The position numbers and the translations under genes were made by a program. This document shows positions 53,052 to 61,034 of a DNA stretch of 61,034 nucleotides, piece by piece; the stretch's first letter is position 1, and every line of letters begins with the position of its first letter. Source of the stretch: Allobosea sp. (lineage in GTDB: Bacteria; Pseudomonadota; Alphaproteobacteria; Rhizobiales; Beijerinckiaceae); the NCBI GenBank assembly GCA_024231975.1, contig JAAEQB010000006.1:1-61034 (forward strand), in the 5' to 3' direction. Below the pieces are notes generated by a model. It saw only the letters and a program-made list of their open reading frames with translations. It searched no databases and was not told the origin of the DNA.

Positions 53052-54436
53052 GCCAGCGCGCTCCTTGCCGCTTCCCGCCCGGCGATGCGCCCGAAGACGG
53101 CACCGATGGTCATGCCGATGCCCGCCGCGTAGCCTTCGCCCAGCACGTTGCCGGCCATGATCTCGCCGGCGGCGAACATGTTCGCGGCGCCGCGCCCGTC
53201 CACCATCGTCATGCGCGCCTCCTCGTTCACGCGCACACCGAGATAGGTGAAAGTGATGCCCGGCCGGACTGGATAGGCATAGAAGGGCGCCTCCTCGATC
53301 CGGCGAGCCCAATGAGTCTTCGGCGGGGTCAGCCCCTCGGTGCGGCAGTCATCGAGCACTTTGTCGTCGAAGGTGCCGGGGCGCACGGAAGCGTTGAAGG
53401 TCGTCACGGTATGTTCCAGCGCGTCTGGTTCGAGCTCGAGCTGACCGGCGAGCGCGCGCAGGCTCGGCGCGCTGATCGGCGGATAGAGCGAGGGCATGAA
53501 CAGCTCGAGCGAGGAGGCGTCGAAGACGATGTAGGCGATCTGGTCCGGCTGGGCCGCGACAAGCCGGCCCCAGATCGCGTAGCGCTTGGGCCAGATGTCC
53601 TCGCCCTCGTCGTAGAAGCGCTTGGCCTCGCGATTGACGACGATCCCGAACACGACACAATCTAGCCTGGTGATGATGCCGCCATCGTATTTGGGCGCAC
53701 GCGCATCGATCGCGACGGCATGGCACTGCGTCGGGTCGCCGACCTCCTGCACGCCCTTGTCGAGCAGCAGACGCAGGATCGTACCCTTGTTGTTGCGGGT
53801 GCCGCGGATCAGGAAGTTCTCGGCTGCCTCGCCCCAGTAGCGCTTCAGCCATTCTATATTCGATTCGAAGCCGCCCGCCGCCGCGACCAAGGCTCGGGCG
53901 CGCAGCGTCTCGCCTCCGACGGTGACGGAGCGAAACCGGCCGTCCTCGATCGCGATGTCGGTGACCTCGGCCTCATAGCGGATCGCGACGCCTAGATCCT
54001 CGGCGGTCCGATAGAGCGCATTCAGCATGGCCCGGCCTCCGCCCAGGAAGAACGAGTTGGTGCGCCCGAGCGACAGTGTGCCGCCGAGCGATGGCTGCCA
54101 GCGCACCCCTTGCTCCTCGATCCAGCCGAGCATGGACTTCGATTCGCGGATCATGAAGCGTGCGAGCCGCTCGTCGGTCTTGCCTTTCGTCACGCGCAGC
54201 AGATCGTCGAAGAACTCGTCCTCGTAATAGGGGCCGGACAGGCTTTCGGTCGCAGTGTCATGGGCGCAGCGCATGTTGCGGGTATGGCGTGTGTTGCCGC
54301 CGCGCCAGAAGGCGTCGGCTGCCTCCAGCACGAGCACGCGAGCGCCCTCCCGGCGCGCCGAGATCGCCGCGCAGAGCGCCGCATTCCCTCCGCCGATCAC
54401 GATGACGTCGAACGGATCGCTTGCTTTGCCCTTCAT
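53048..54436 (-). CDS. tcuA: FAD-dependent tricarballylate dehydrogenase TcuA
   Basis: A 462-residue flavoprotein of the fumarate-reductase/succinate-dehydrogenase family that oxidises tricarballylate to cis-aconitate. The FAD motif is VIVIGGGNAALCAAISARREG near residue 10 (G16 to G30), followed by GGNTRHTRNMRCAH, and a C-terminal FAD segment with TYLGVRVNEEARMTMVDGR and AAGEIMAGNVLGEGYAAGIG. It is the first gene of the tcuAB pair, 35 bases from a 34-bp palindrome. Related substrates such as other tricarboxylates cannot be ruled out. Confidence 0.92.
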   Translation of the reverse strand: MKGKASDPFDVIVIGGGNAALCAAISARREGARVLVLEAADAFWRGGNTRHTRNMRCAHDTATESLSGPYYEDEFFDDLLRVTKGKTDERLARFMIRESKSMLGWIEEQGVRWQPSLGGTLSLGRTNSFFLGGGRAMLNALYRTAEDLGVAIRYEAEVTDIAIEDGRFRSVTVGGETLRARALVAAAGGFESNIEWLKRYWGEAAENFLIRGTRNNKGTILRLLLDKGVQEVGDPTQCHAVAIDARAPKYDGGIITRLDCVVFGIVVNREAKRFYDEGEDIWPKRYAIWGRLVAAQPDQIAYIVFDASSLELFMPSLYPPISAPSLRALAGQLELEPDALEHTVTTFNASVRPGTFDDKVLDDCRTEGLTPPKTHWARRIEEAPFYAYPVRPGITFTYLGVRVNEEARMTMVDGRGAANMFAAGEIMAGNVLGEGYAAGIGMTIGAVFGRIAGREAARSALA

Positions 54437-54470
54437 TCCGCCACCGCGGCCTTTCAGTCTTCAGCTCAGT

Positions 54471-54504
54471 ACTTGCATATCGATGTATACATCGATATGC
54501 AAGT
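54471..54504. promoter_or_regulatory. Perfect 34-bp palindrome, probable GntR operator
   Basis: The sequence is a perfect 17+17 palindrome with ACTTGCATATCGATGTA as one arm, and GTATAC at its centre. It lies between tcuA (start 54436) and the divergent aldehyde dehydrogenase gene. A GntR gene is the next gene of the dehydrogenase operon, and the core with GTATAC is GntR-like. It could repress both directions from one site. Confidence 0.8.
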
Positions 54505-54534
54505 CAAGCTTGACAAATCCCAGTGGGGGCTCGC

Positions 54535-55977
54535 GTGATCTCGATCGACACTTCGCATCTGCCTCGTCTCGACAATCTGATCGCCGGGCGCTGGCGCCCC
54601 GGCGCCGAACGCATCGCTGTTCTCGACAAATTCAGCGGCGATACGGTTGCCGAAGTCGCGCAGGCGAGCCGCGAGGAGGTGGCCGAGGCCGTGCGCGCCT
54701 GCCTGGCGGCCTTCGAGGCCGGGCCGCCGGAGCCACTGGACCGCGCGGCAACTCTGCTGCGCGCCGCAGAACTGATCGGAGCCAGGCGGGAGAGCTTCAT
54801 CACCCTGATGGTGACAGAGGCCGGGTTCACCTCCGCCGACGCCGCCGGCGAGGTCGACCGGGCGCAGGTGACCCTTCGGCTGTGTGCCGAGGAAGCGACG
54901 AGGATCATAGGCGAAACGGTCTCGCTCGCGGCCACGCGCGGGCAGCATGAGCGTATCGCCTTCACTCTGCGCGTGCCCATCGGGATCGTCTGCGCGATCA
55001 CGCCTTTCAACTCGCCGCTGAACACCGTGCTGCACAAGGTCGCACCGGCCTTCGCCGCGGGCAATGCGGTGATACTCAAGCCTTCGGCGATCACGCCGCT
55101 GACCGCCGCGCTCCTCTGCGAGGTGCTGCTCGATGCCGGTATGCCGGAAGGTTTCCTAGCTTTGCTGCATGGCAGCGGCGAGGAGACCGGACGCTGGTTG
55201 CTGGAAGAACAGGCGATCGGCTTCTACACCTTCACGGGCAGCACGCGAGTCGGCCGCGCGATCCACGCCGCCGCAGGCCTGCGGCGAACGCAGCTCGAGC
55301 TCGGCTCGATCGCCAGCACCGTGGTTTGCGCCGACGCGGATCTCGACAAGGCATTGCCCAAGATCGCCAATGCGTCCTTCCGCAAGGCCGGGCAGGTCTG
55401 CACTTCGGTGCAGCGCCTGTTCGTCGAGGACCGGATCCTCGGCGAGGTCACGGAGCGGCTGGTCGAGCTCGCCGCGACGCTACCGGCTGGCGATCCGCGC
55501 CAGCCGCAAACGCGTGTCGGGCCGATGATCTCGCCCGCCGCGGCGGAGCGGGCGCAGGGCTGGGTGGAAGAGGCGCGCCTGGGCCAGGCGCGCATCGCCT
55601 GCGGCGGCACGCGCGAGCGGTCGGTCATGCAGCCGACCGTGCTGACCAATGTGCGTAACGGCATGAAGGTGGTCGACCAGGAGATCTTCGCGCCGGTCGT
55701 CTCGGTGCTGCCGTTCTCCGAGCTCGGCGAGGCGCTGCGCTGGGCCAACGACACGCCCTACGGACTTGCCGCCGGTATTTTCACACGCGATGTCGGCAGC
55801 GCGCTCGGCGCAGCACGCAAGCTGCGCTTCGGCTCGGTGCACATCAACGAAACATCGAGCTCGCGAGCGGACGCCATGCCGTTCGGCGGGGTCAAGGATA
55901 GCGGCTTCGGCCATGAGGGACCGCGCTACGCCATCCGCGAGCTGACCGAGGAACGCCTGATCACCTTGCTGCCATGA
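54535..55977 (+). CDS. Aldehyde dehydrogenase family protein
   Basis: A 480-residue NAD(P)-dependent dehydrogenase oxidising an aldehyde to an acid. It has the cofactor region ITPFNSPLNTVLHKVAPAFA and the loop TFTGSTRVGRAIH; the general base Glu is in LELGSIAST and the nucleophile Cys in KAGQVCTSVQRLF. Starts at GTG 54523 or 54535 are both possible; a GGGGG lies five bases before the second. It overlaps the following frame and diverges from tcuA. Confidence 0.9.
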   Translation: MISIDTSHLPRLDNLIAGRWRPGAERIAVLDKFSGDTVAEVAQASREEVAEAVRACLAAFEAGPPEPLDRAATLLRAAELIGARRESFITLMVTEAGFTSADAAGEVDRAQVTLRLCAEEATRIIGETVSLAATRGQHERIAFTLRVPIGIVCAITPFNSPLNTVLHKVAPAFAAGNAVILKPSAITPLTAALLCEVLLDAGMPEGFLALLHGSGEETGRWLLEEQAIGFYTFTGSTRVGRAIHAAAGLRRTQLELGSIASTVVCADADLDKALPKIANASFRKAGQVCTSVQRLFVEDRILGEVTERLVELAATLPAGDPRQPQTRVGPMISPAAAERAQGWVEEARLGQARIACGGTRERSVMQPTVLTNVRNGMKVVDQEIFAPVVSVLPFSELGEALRWANDTPYGLAAGIFTRDVGSALGAARKLRFGSVHINETSSSRADAMPFGGVKDSGFGHEGPRYAIRELTEERLITLLP

Positions 55978-56072
55978 TCACACTGGCCCTCGAAAAGCCG
56001 GCGCGCTTGGACTTGGTCCGCGTCTGTGAGACGAGGACGGCGGGTCTGCAGCGGCGAAGAAGGGAGCTCGCC

Positions 56073-56744
56073 ATGGCGACGGACGGTGCGGGTTTCGACG
56101 CTTCGGAAGACCTCTCCCGGGCAGAATACGTCTATTCCCGGCTGATGACGATGTTGCGCACCGGCGAATTGCGGGCAGGCCAGCGCCTGCGCGAGGTTGA
56201 GCTTGCCGAGCAGCTGGGCGTCAGCCGCACGCCCATACGCGAAGCGCTACGCCGGATCTCCTCCGAAGGCCTGATCGAGATCCTACCGGGACGCGGCATG
56301 ATCGTCGCCGCCTACGACAAGCAGCAGGTGCGCGAGCTCTATGCGTTGCGCGGGGTGCTCGAAGGAGCGGCCGCGCAACTCGCCGCCCGATACGCTTCGC
56401 TGGCGGAGCTCGACTTCATGCGCGAGCTCCTGGAGCGCTCGATCGCGCTCTTCGCCGCGCCGAACGAGACGATGCGGCTCAATGGCCAGTTCCACAGAGC
56501 GATCCACGAGGCGGCGCGCAACCGTTACCTGCAGGCCGCGCTCGCAAAGATGTCGGATTCGCTCGCCCTGCTGCCTGGCACGACCTTCGCCGAACCTGGG
56601 CGGGCCGCAACGGCGCATGCCGAGCATCTCGCGATCCTCGACGCAATCACGCATCAACGCGCGGACGAGGCCGAGCTGCTGGCCCGCCGCCATATCGAAA
56701 TGGCCGGTGCAGCACGCCTGCGCATGATGTTCGCCGGCGGCTAA
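56073..56744 (+). CDS. GntR family transcriptional regulator (FadR/FCD type)
   Basis: A 223-residue regulator with an N-terminal winged helix-turn-helix (LRTGELRAGQRLREVELAEQ, then LGVSRTPIREALRRISSEGL) and a C-terminal FCD domain (LYALRGVLEGAAAQLAARY, later FHRAIHEAARNRYLQAAL with metal-binding His residues). FCD members sense carboxylic acids. The ATG at 56073 has GGGAGCTCGCC before it; an upstream ATG at 55974 overlapping the dehydrogenase is less likely. The palindrome at 54471 is its probable target. Confidence 0.9.
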   Translation: MATDGAGFDASEDLSRAEYVYSRLMTMLRTGELRAGQRLREVELAEQLGVSRTPIREALRRISSEGLIEILPGRGMIVAAYDKQQVRELYALRGVLEGAAAQLAARYASLAELDFMRELLERSIALFAAPNETMRLNGQFHRAIHEAARNRYLQAALAKMSDSLALLPGTTFAEPGRAATAHAEHLAILDAITHQRADEAELLARRHIEMAGAARLRMMFAGG

Positions 56745-56773
56745 CCCTGCCCTCTGACCACGAGAGAACCGCC

Positions 56774-57925
56774 ATGGCCACGCAAACCTTCTACTGCCCG
56801 ACGAAAATCCACATTGGGCCCGGGAGCCATGCAGCCATCATCGACGAGCTGACGAGGATCGGCAGCGAGCGCCTCTTCGTCGCGGTCGACCGGGCAGTGA
56901 TCGACAGCCCGATCATGCGCACCGTCCGCTCCCTCCTCGACGCGGGCGGCGTCGCCTATGTCTCGTTCAGCGAGATCGAGCCGGATCCGAGCGACGTCAC
57001 GGTCGAGAAGGCCTTCGCCCTGGCGAGCATGCATGGCGCGAGCACGATCCTCGCGGTCGGCGGCGGCAGCACGATCGACGTCGCCAAGGCGGTCGGCATC
57101 CTCGCCACCAATGGCGGGCGCATCCACGACTACGAGGGAATCGAGAAATACGCGATCCCGCCGCTGCCGCTGATCGCGCTGCCGACGACGGCGGGCACCG
57201 GCTCGGAAGTCTCCGGCTCCTGCGTGATCACCGATACGACGCGGCGTCTCAAGATGTCGATCCGGCACGCCGCGATGAACCCGGCCCGGGTCGCGATCCT
57301 CGATCCTGGCGCGCTCGTCACGATGCCGCCTCATGTCGCGATGCATGCCGGCGTCGACGCCTTCGTCCATGCCTTCGAATCCTTCATCGCACGCGGCGCG
57401 AATCCGATCACCGACGCGCTGAACCTGCACGCGATCGAGCTCATCGCCGGCAACATTCGCGCCTTCGTCGCCGATCGCTCGAACCTGGCCGCCGGTGAGG
57501 CGATGCTCGTCGGCTCGGCGCTGGCGGGAATGGCCTTTGGCCTCACCGGGCTCGGCAACGTGCATTGTCTGGCACGGTTCGTGGGCGCGTTCTTTCACCT
57601 CTCGCACGGGCTCTCGAACGCCATCTGCCTAAGCAGGGTCGCCGCATTCAACAGGCCGGCGGCCATGGCGCGCTACGCCCGGCTGGCAGCCATTCTCGCG
57701 CCCACCAGCGGCGGTGACGACGCAGCATTGTCGGAGGCGACCGTCGCCGCAATCTCGCGGCTCTGCGCGGATCTCGGCGTGCCGGAGAGCCTGCGCGATG
57801 TCGGCGCCGATCCCGCCAGATTCGACGAAATGGCAGATCTGTGCGTCGCCGCCGGCTATAATCGCTGGAATCCGCGAGAGACGACGCGCGACGACTTCCG
57901 GCGCCTGCTCGACGAACTCTACTGA
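56774..57925 (+). CDS. Iron-containing alcohol dehydrogenase
   Basis: A 383-residue type III (iron-dependent) dehydrogenase of the maleylacetate reductase / 1,3-propanediol dehydrogenase group. It shows the NAD(P) motif VGGGSTIDVAKAVG, the PTTAGTGSEVSGSCVI segment, and metal ligands in GVDAFVHAFES, LGNVHCLAR and FFHLSHGLSNA. It lies 29 bases after the GntR gene and likely acts with the aldehyde dehydrogenase on an alcohol-aldehyde pair. Its stop overlaps the convergent LysR gene by seven bases. Confidence 0.92.
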   Translation: MATQTFYCPTKIHIGPGSHAAIIDELTRIGSERLFVAVDRAVIDSPIMRTVRSLLDAGGVAYVSFSEIEPDPSDVTVEKAFALASMHGASTILAVGGGSTIDVAKAVGILATNGGRIHDYEGIEKYAIPPLPLIALPTTAGTGSEVSGSCVITDTTRRLKMSIRHAAMNPARVAILDPGALVTMPPHVAMHAGVDAFVHAFESFIARGANPITDALNLHAIELIAGNIRAFVADRSNLAAGEAMLVGSALAGMAFGLTGLGNVHCLARFVGAFFHLSHGLSNAICLSRVAAFNRPAAMARYARLAAILAPTSGGDDAALSEATVAAISRLCADLGVPESLRDVGADPARFDEMADLCVAAGYNRWNPRETTRDDFRRLLDELY

Positions 57926-58839
57926 GCATCGTCCGGCGGTCTTGCGGCTACCGCCTGACCGGCCGCGACGCATAGCGCGAGATATCGCGCCAGGGCCGGT
58001 GCGCGGTCGCCAGGTCTGTGCAGCACCGCCACGGGCGATGTGCGCCGCGTCTGCAACGCTCTGTAGACCACACCGGGAAGGGCGAGACGGCTGACTGGGC
58101 TCGGCACCAGAGCCACGCCGCGCCCGACTGCGACGAGGTTCATCATCGTCGCAAAATGTCGGGCCCGCGCGGCGATGCGCGGCTCGAAACCGGCGTCGCG
58201 GCAGATCTGCAACTGTGTATCGAAGAATCCCAGGCCCTCTCTCAGATTGGTCGCCAGGAAGGTCTCGCTCGCGAGCGCCGCGGGCCGGATGCCGCCGCAT
58301 TCAGAAAGTCTATGACCGATGGGCAGCGCAATCATGACCTCCTCTTCGCAGATCGGTACCACCGCCAGCTCCTTTGCCTTGTCGCCGGCGGGCAGGCGCA
58401 GGAAGGCGACATCGATCCGTCCCTCGCGGAGCTGGTCGAGCTGTTCCTCGAGTTCGAGCTCATGAATCGAGAGTTCGATGTCTGGGGCCTGCCGGCCAAG
58501 CGACGTGACGGATCGCGCGAGCACCCCGGAATAGGCGACCGACCCCACATAGCCGATCTCGATTCGGCCAAGCTCGCCCCGTCTCGCGCACTGGACAATC
58601 AGCCTCGCCCGCTCCTCGCGAGCGAGAATCTCACGCACCTCGCCGAGCAGGATCGCTCCGACCGGCGTCAGCTCGACACGGCGGCGGTCGCGCTCCAGCA
58701 GGACGACTCCCAGTTCCTTCTCCAGAAGCTGGATCTGCAAGCTCAGTGCGGGCTGCGCGATCTTCAGCCTTTCGGCGGCTCTTCCGAAATGCAGCAGTTC
58801 GGCCACGGTCGCAAAGCAGCGCAGACGCCTCAGTTCCAT
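57919..58839 (-). CDS. LysR family transcriptional regulator
   Basis: A 306-residue regulator with a standard LysR helix-turn-helix (MELRRLRCFATVAELLHFGRA, then LKIAQPALSLQIQLLEKELG) and a CatM/BenM-like effector domain (RIEIGYVGSVAYSGVL). The ATG at 58839 is chosen because the domain starts there. It diverges from a TTT binding-protein gene across 160 bases that contain an inverted repeat. Confidence 0.92.
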   Translation of the reverse strand: MELRRLRCFATVAELLHFGRAAERLKIAQPALSLQIQLLEKELGVVLLERDRRRVELTPVGAILLGEVREILAREERARLIVQCARRGELGRIEIGYVGSVAYSGVLARSVTSLGRQAPDIELSIHELELEEQLDQLREGRIDVAFLRLPAGDKAKELAVVPICEEEVMIALPIGHRLSECGGIRPAALASETFLATNLREGLGFFDTQLQICRDAGFEPRIAARARHFATMMNLVAVGRGVALVPSPVSRLALPGVVYRALQTRRTSPVAVLHRPGDRAPALARYLALCVAAGQAVAARPPDDAQ

Positions 58840-58867
58840 GGTGCAGGGCCTCCGCCATACCGTTTCG

Positions 58868-58894
58868 AATATCAAAACTTCTACTTTTGATATT
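58868..58894. promoter_or_regulatory. LysR-type inverted repeat
   Basis: AATATCAAAA (58868-58877) and TTTTGATATT (58885-58894) form a perfect 10-bp inverted repeat with a 7-base spacer, between the LysR gene and its divergent target. It contains the ATATC...GATAT arms of a T-N11-A box. Confidence 0.65.
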
Positions 58895-58999
58895 GGACAG
58901 CTCGAAGCTCAGGGTGCAATCGTCTTCTCGAATATGCCGGCCGGCCACCGGCCGGAGAGAACGGGTACAGACACAACCCGCCAGATCCGGGAGAGCACC

Positions 59000-59968
59000 A
59001 TGCGAAGTCTTCGAATTCTGGCCTGTATGGCTGTGACGACGCTCGTGGCGCCGACACGCGCCGCCGAAACTTTCCCTACCCGCGCTGTCACGATTGTCGT
59101 CCCCTTCGCGGCGGGAGCCATCAACGATGCAGTGGCGCGGCTCGTAGCAGAGCGCCTACAAAAGGCATTTCCCGCTGGTGTCGTGGTGGAGAATCGGCCC
59201 GGCGCGGGCGGAATGACCGGAACGAACTTTGTCGCGAAGGCACAGCCGGACGGCTATACTCTGCTGCTCGGTACCGATGATGCCTTGTCAGTCCTGCCAG
59301 CCGTCAAATCGCTGCCTTACGACGTCGATAAAGAATTCTCGACGGTCTATGGGCTCGCGAGCTCTCCTTTCGCCGTCACGATCAACAGCACGGTCGGGGC
59401 CCCCGACTTCGCGGCCCTGCTGCAGAAGGCTAAGGCTTCGCCGGGGCGGATCAAGTATGCCTCGACCGGCGCCGGGGGCGTCGTTCACGTCGGCACGGCA
59501 CTTCTTGAGGATCTCACAAAGATCCAGCTTTCACATGTCCCCTATCGCGGCATGGCGCCAGCCGTAACCGACGTTATCGGCGGCCATGTCGATCTGGTCA
59601 TGGTCAGCCCTGCGACGATCGCCCCCCATGTCGCATCGGGCAAAGTTCGCGTGCTGGTCCTGGCGGACGAAACCCGCCATCCCGCCCTGCCCGGCGTGCC
59701 GACGGGCGCGGAGCTGGGCTACCCCGACCTGCTGGTACGCAGCACCATCGGGATTCTTGGGCCAAGCGGCATGCCGGAGCAGGTCTCGGCGAAACTCACA
59801 GCAGAGATTGCGAAGGTGGCTACCGATGTCGTGTTCCAGAAGCGGCTGATCGAACTTGGCATCACGCCGACACCGCTCACGGCCAGCAACTATGCGAAAC
59901 GGATCGCGGATGAGGGGCAGCGCTGGAGCAGTCTGGCGAAGCGCGTGAATATCGAGCTCGACAAGTGA
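59000..59968 (+). CDS. TTT/Bug-family substrate-binding protein
   Basis: A 322-residue periplasmic receptor with a signal peptide (cleavage near TRAAETF) and motifs VTIVVPFAAGAINDAVAR, VVENRPGAGGMTG and HVPYRGMAPAVTDVIGG. The ATG at 59000 follows GGGAGAGCACC. It has no permease partner nearby and could use the TctAB proteins encoded at 37797-39766, or a distant pair. The usual G-x-x-D of the ligand loop is varied (AGAINDAVA). LysR control is likely from the divergent layout. Confidence 0.9.
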   Translation: MRSLRILACMAVTTLVAPTRAAETFPTRAVTIVVPFAAGAINDAVARLVAERLQKAFPAGVVVENRPGAGGMTGTNFVAKAQPDGYTLLLGTDDALSVLPAVKSLPYDVDKEFSTVYGLASSPFAVTINSTVGAPDFAALLQKAKASPGRIKYASTGAGGVVHVGTALLEDLTKIQLSHVPYRGMAPAVTDVIGGHVDLVMVSPATIAPHVASGKVRVLVLADETRHPALPGVPTGAELGYPDLLVRSTIGILGPSGMPEQVSAKLTAEIAKVATDVVFQKRLIELGITPTPLTASNYAKRIADEGQRWSSLAKRVNIELDK

Positions 59969-60807
59969 ACGCAGAGTCCTTCGCCGAAGGGATGACGCAT
60001 CATCTCTTGAACCAGGGTGACGTGAAGATCGCCGTCGCCGACCAGGGAGTCGGCCGCGCAATCGTGCTGCTACCGTCTCTCGGCCGGGGGGCCCAGGATT
60101 TCGCTGAGTTTGCCGGCTTGCTCGTCGCACGCGGCTTCCGGGTCGTGCTCCCCCAGCCGCGCGGAATCGCCCCCAGCGAAGGACCCCTCGCAAACCTGAC
60201 CATGGCAGATCTGGCCGGCGACGTCGCACTCGTCATCGAACAACTCGATCTTGCGCCAGCCGTCGTTGCCGGGCACGCTTTTGGCAATTTCGTCGCTCGC
60301 ATGCTGGCGACCATCCGCCCCGAACTGGTCGCGGGTGTGGCGATGCTCGCAGGTTCCGCCGGGATGCTCCCGAGCGGGGAGTCGCCCTACGATCCGGCGG
60401 TGCTAGGCGCCCTGGCCCGTTGCGCAGATTCGACGCTGGACGAAGATAGCCGTATCGCGGCCTTGAAGACCGCTTTCTTTGCGCCTGAAAGCGACTGCCG
60501 GATTTGGCTGGACGGCTGGTATCCCGATGTCAAGGCGGCGCAGAGGGCGGCAGACCAAGCGACAGCCGTGAGCACCTATTTTGCAGCCGGCTCGGCACCA
60601 ATTCTGGAGGTCCAGGCCGATCGCGACACAATAGCGGCCCCACGCTTCGCACATATCCTCAAAGAGCAGCTTGGCGACAGGGTGACGACAGTTGTGATCC
60701 ATGGCGCCGGTCATGCGCTGATCCCGGAACGCCCGGCCGAAACGGCGGCGTTGCTCGCTGGCTGGGCAGCTCGACTCGATGATGGGCCAGGATCGATCTC
60801 GCGCTAG
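59965..60807 (+). CDS. Alpha/beta hydrolase fold protein lacking the nucleophile serine
   Basis: A 280-residue alpha/beta hydrolase coupled to the binding-protein gene by a four-base overlap (GTG start; an ATG at 59992 is possible). The elbow reads AGHAFGNFVARML, so the nucleophile position is Ala105 instead of Ser. The Asp (VQADRDTIAAP) and His (HGAGHALIPERP) of the triad are kept. A different substrate-binding or lyase role is possible. It is the second such protein in the window. Confidence 0.85.
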   Translation: MNAESFAEGMTHHLLNQGDVKIAVADQGVGRAIVLLPSLGRGAQDFAEFAGLLVARGFRVVLPQPRGIAPSEGPLANLTMADLAGDVALVIEQLDLAPAVVAGHAFGNFVARMLATIRPELVAGVAMLAGSAGMLPSGESPYDPAVLGALARCADSTLDEDSRIAALKTAFFAPESDCRIWLDGWYPDVKAAQRAADQATAVSTYFAAGSAPILEVQADRDTIAAPRFAHILKEQLGDRVTTVVIHGAGHALIPERPAETAALLAGWAARLDDGPGSISR

Positions 60808-60920
60808 ATGTGGAGCCTCAACAGGTTGTTCTGGTCGAGAGCGAGTTTGCTGATTGGGGTTTTGGCCTGGATTCCGCCGTGTGGTCGATGCCAGTTGTAC
60901 AACAAGGCTTGAGAACGCCC
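60804..60920 (-). pseudogene. IS481-like transposase, C-terminal stub
   Basis: The minus strand reads SQALLYNWHRPHGGIQAKTP, then ISKLALDQNNLLRLHI and a TAG at 60804-60806. YNWHRPH-G is the C-terminal hallmark of IS481/IS3-like integrase-core transposases. Upstream the frame loses similarity, so this is a fragment. The stop overlaps the hydrolase gene's stop. Nothing recognisable follows from 60921 to the end. Confidence 0.6.
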
Positions 60921-61034
60921 ACGGGATCGAGTTCCGCGAAGTTTTCTATCGGTATCACCCGTGGTTTGGCCGTGATGTCGGCATTCATGGCGTCGTAGCG
61001 AAGAGCGGCGGCGTATATTTTCGTTGTGCGGTGG

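Overview
The window is GC-rich DNA with tightly packed, often overlapping operons. It carries many periplasmic binding proteins of the TRAP, tripartite tricarboxylate (TTT) and branched-chain amino acid (Liv) ABC types, and many acyl-CoA enzymes. This points to a metabolically versatile alphaproteobacterium of the Hyphomicrobiales/Rhizobiales kind, perhaps Bosea or a relative. The genus is an inference from style and protein flavour; no rRNA, tRNA or CRISPR array is visible.

Layout. (1) 1-3336 is a nested insertion-sequence block: one IS630-type transposase gene split by two different IS110-family (IS1111-like) elements, each with 12-bp inverted repeats. (2) 3.7-11.3 kb holds a TRAP transporter operon (DctPQM plus a short-chain dehydrogenase), an aldo/keto reductase with a divergent AraC regulator, a quinone-reductase-like enzyme, and remnants of a flavin reductase and a DMT exporter. 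(3) 11.4-20.0 kb is one leftward eight-gene operon (hydroxycinnamoyl-CoA hydratase/lyase-like enzyme, ABC binding protein, acyl-CoA ligase, MaoC hydratase, citryl-CoA-lyase-like protein, TTT binding protein, acyl-CoA dehydrogenase, type III CoA-transferase) with a divergent LysR gene. (4) 21.0-26.4 kb carries an amidase, a peptide-type ABC binding protein with a C-terminal frameshift, a class III aminotransferase and a MarR regulator. (5) 27.0-36.3 kb is a rightward operon: enoyl-CoA hydratase, LivG-H-M, binding protein, LivF, long-chain acyl-CoA ligase, thiolase and TetR.

(6) 36.6-51.8 kb is the most interesting part. A rightward operon (tctC-tctB-tctA and a muconate-cycloisomerase/mandelate-racemase-like enzyme) and a leftward eleven-gene operon (pcaI-pcaJ, a complete Liv transporter, a PcaD-like hydrolase, GST, metallo-beta-lactamase-fold protein, BKACE) converge on one bidirectional terminator hairpin. 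Both operons and a citryl-CoA-lyase-like gene share an almost identical three-half-site operator, CGGACA-AA-TGTCCG-N5-CGGACA, and a PcaR/PobR-like IclR gene lies in the middle. I read this as one IclR regulon for uptake and CoA-dependent cleavage of an unidentified di- or tricarboxylic acid related to the beta-ketoadipate pathway.

(7) 51.9-60.8 kb contains tricarballylate-type tcuA-tcuB, diverging across a perfect 34-bp palindrome from an aldehyde dehydrogenase, a GntR regulator and an iron-type alcohol dehydrogenase. A LysR / TTT-binding-protein / alpha-beta-hydrolase unit follows. The right edge holds the C-terminal stub of an IS481-like transposase.
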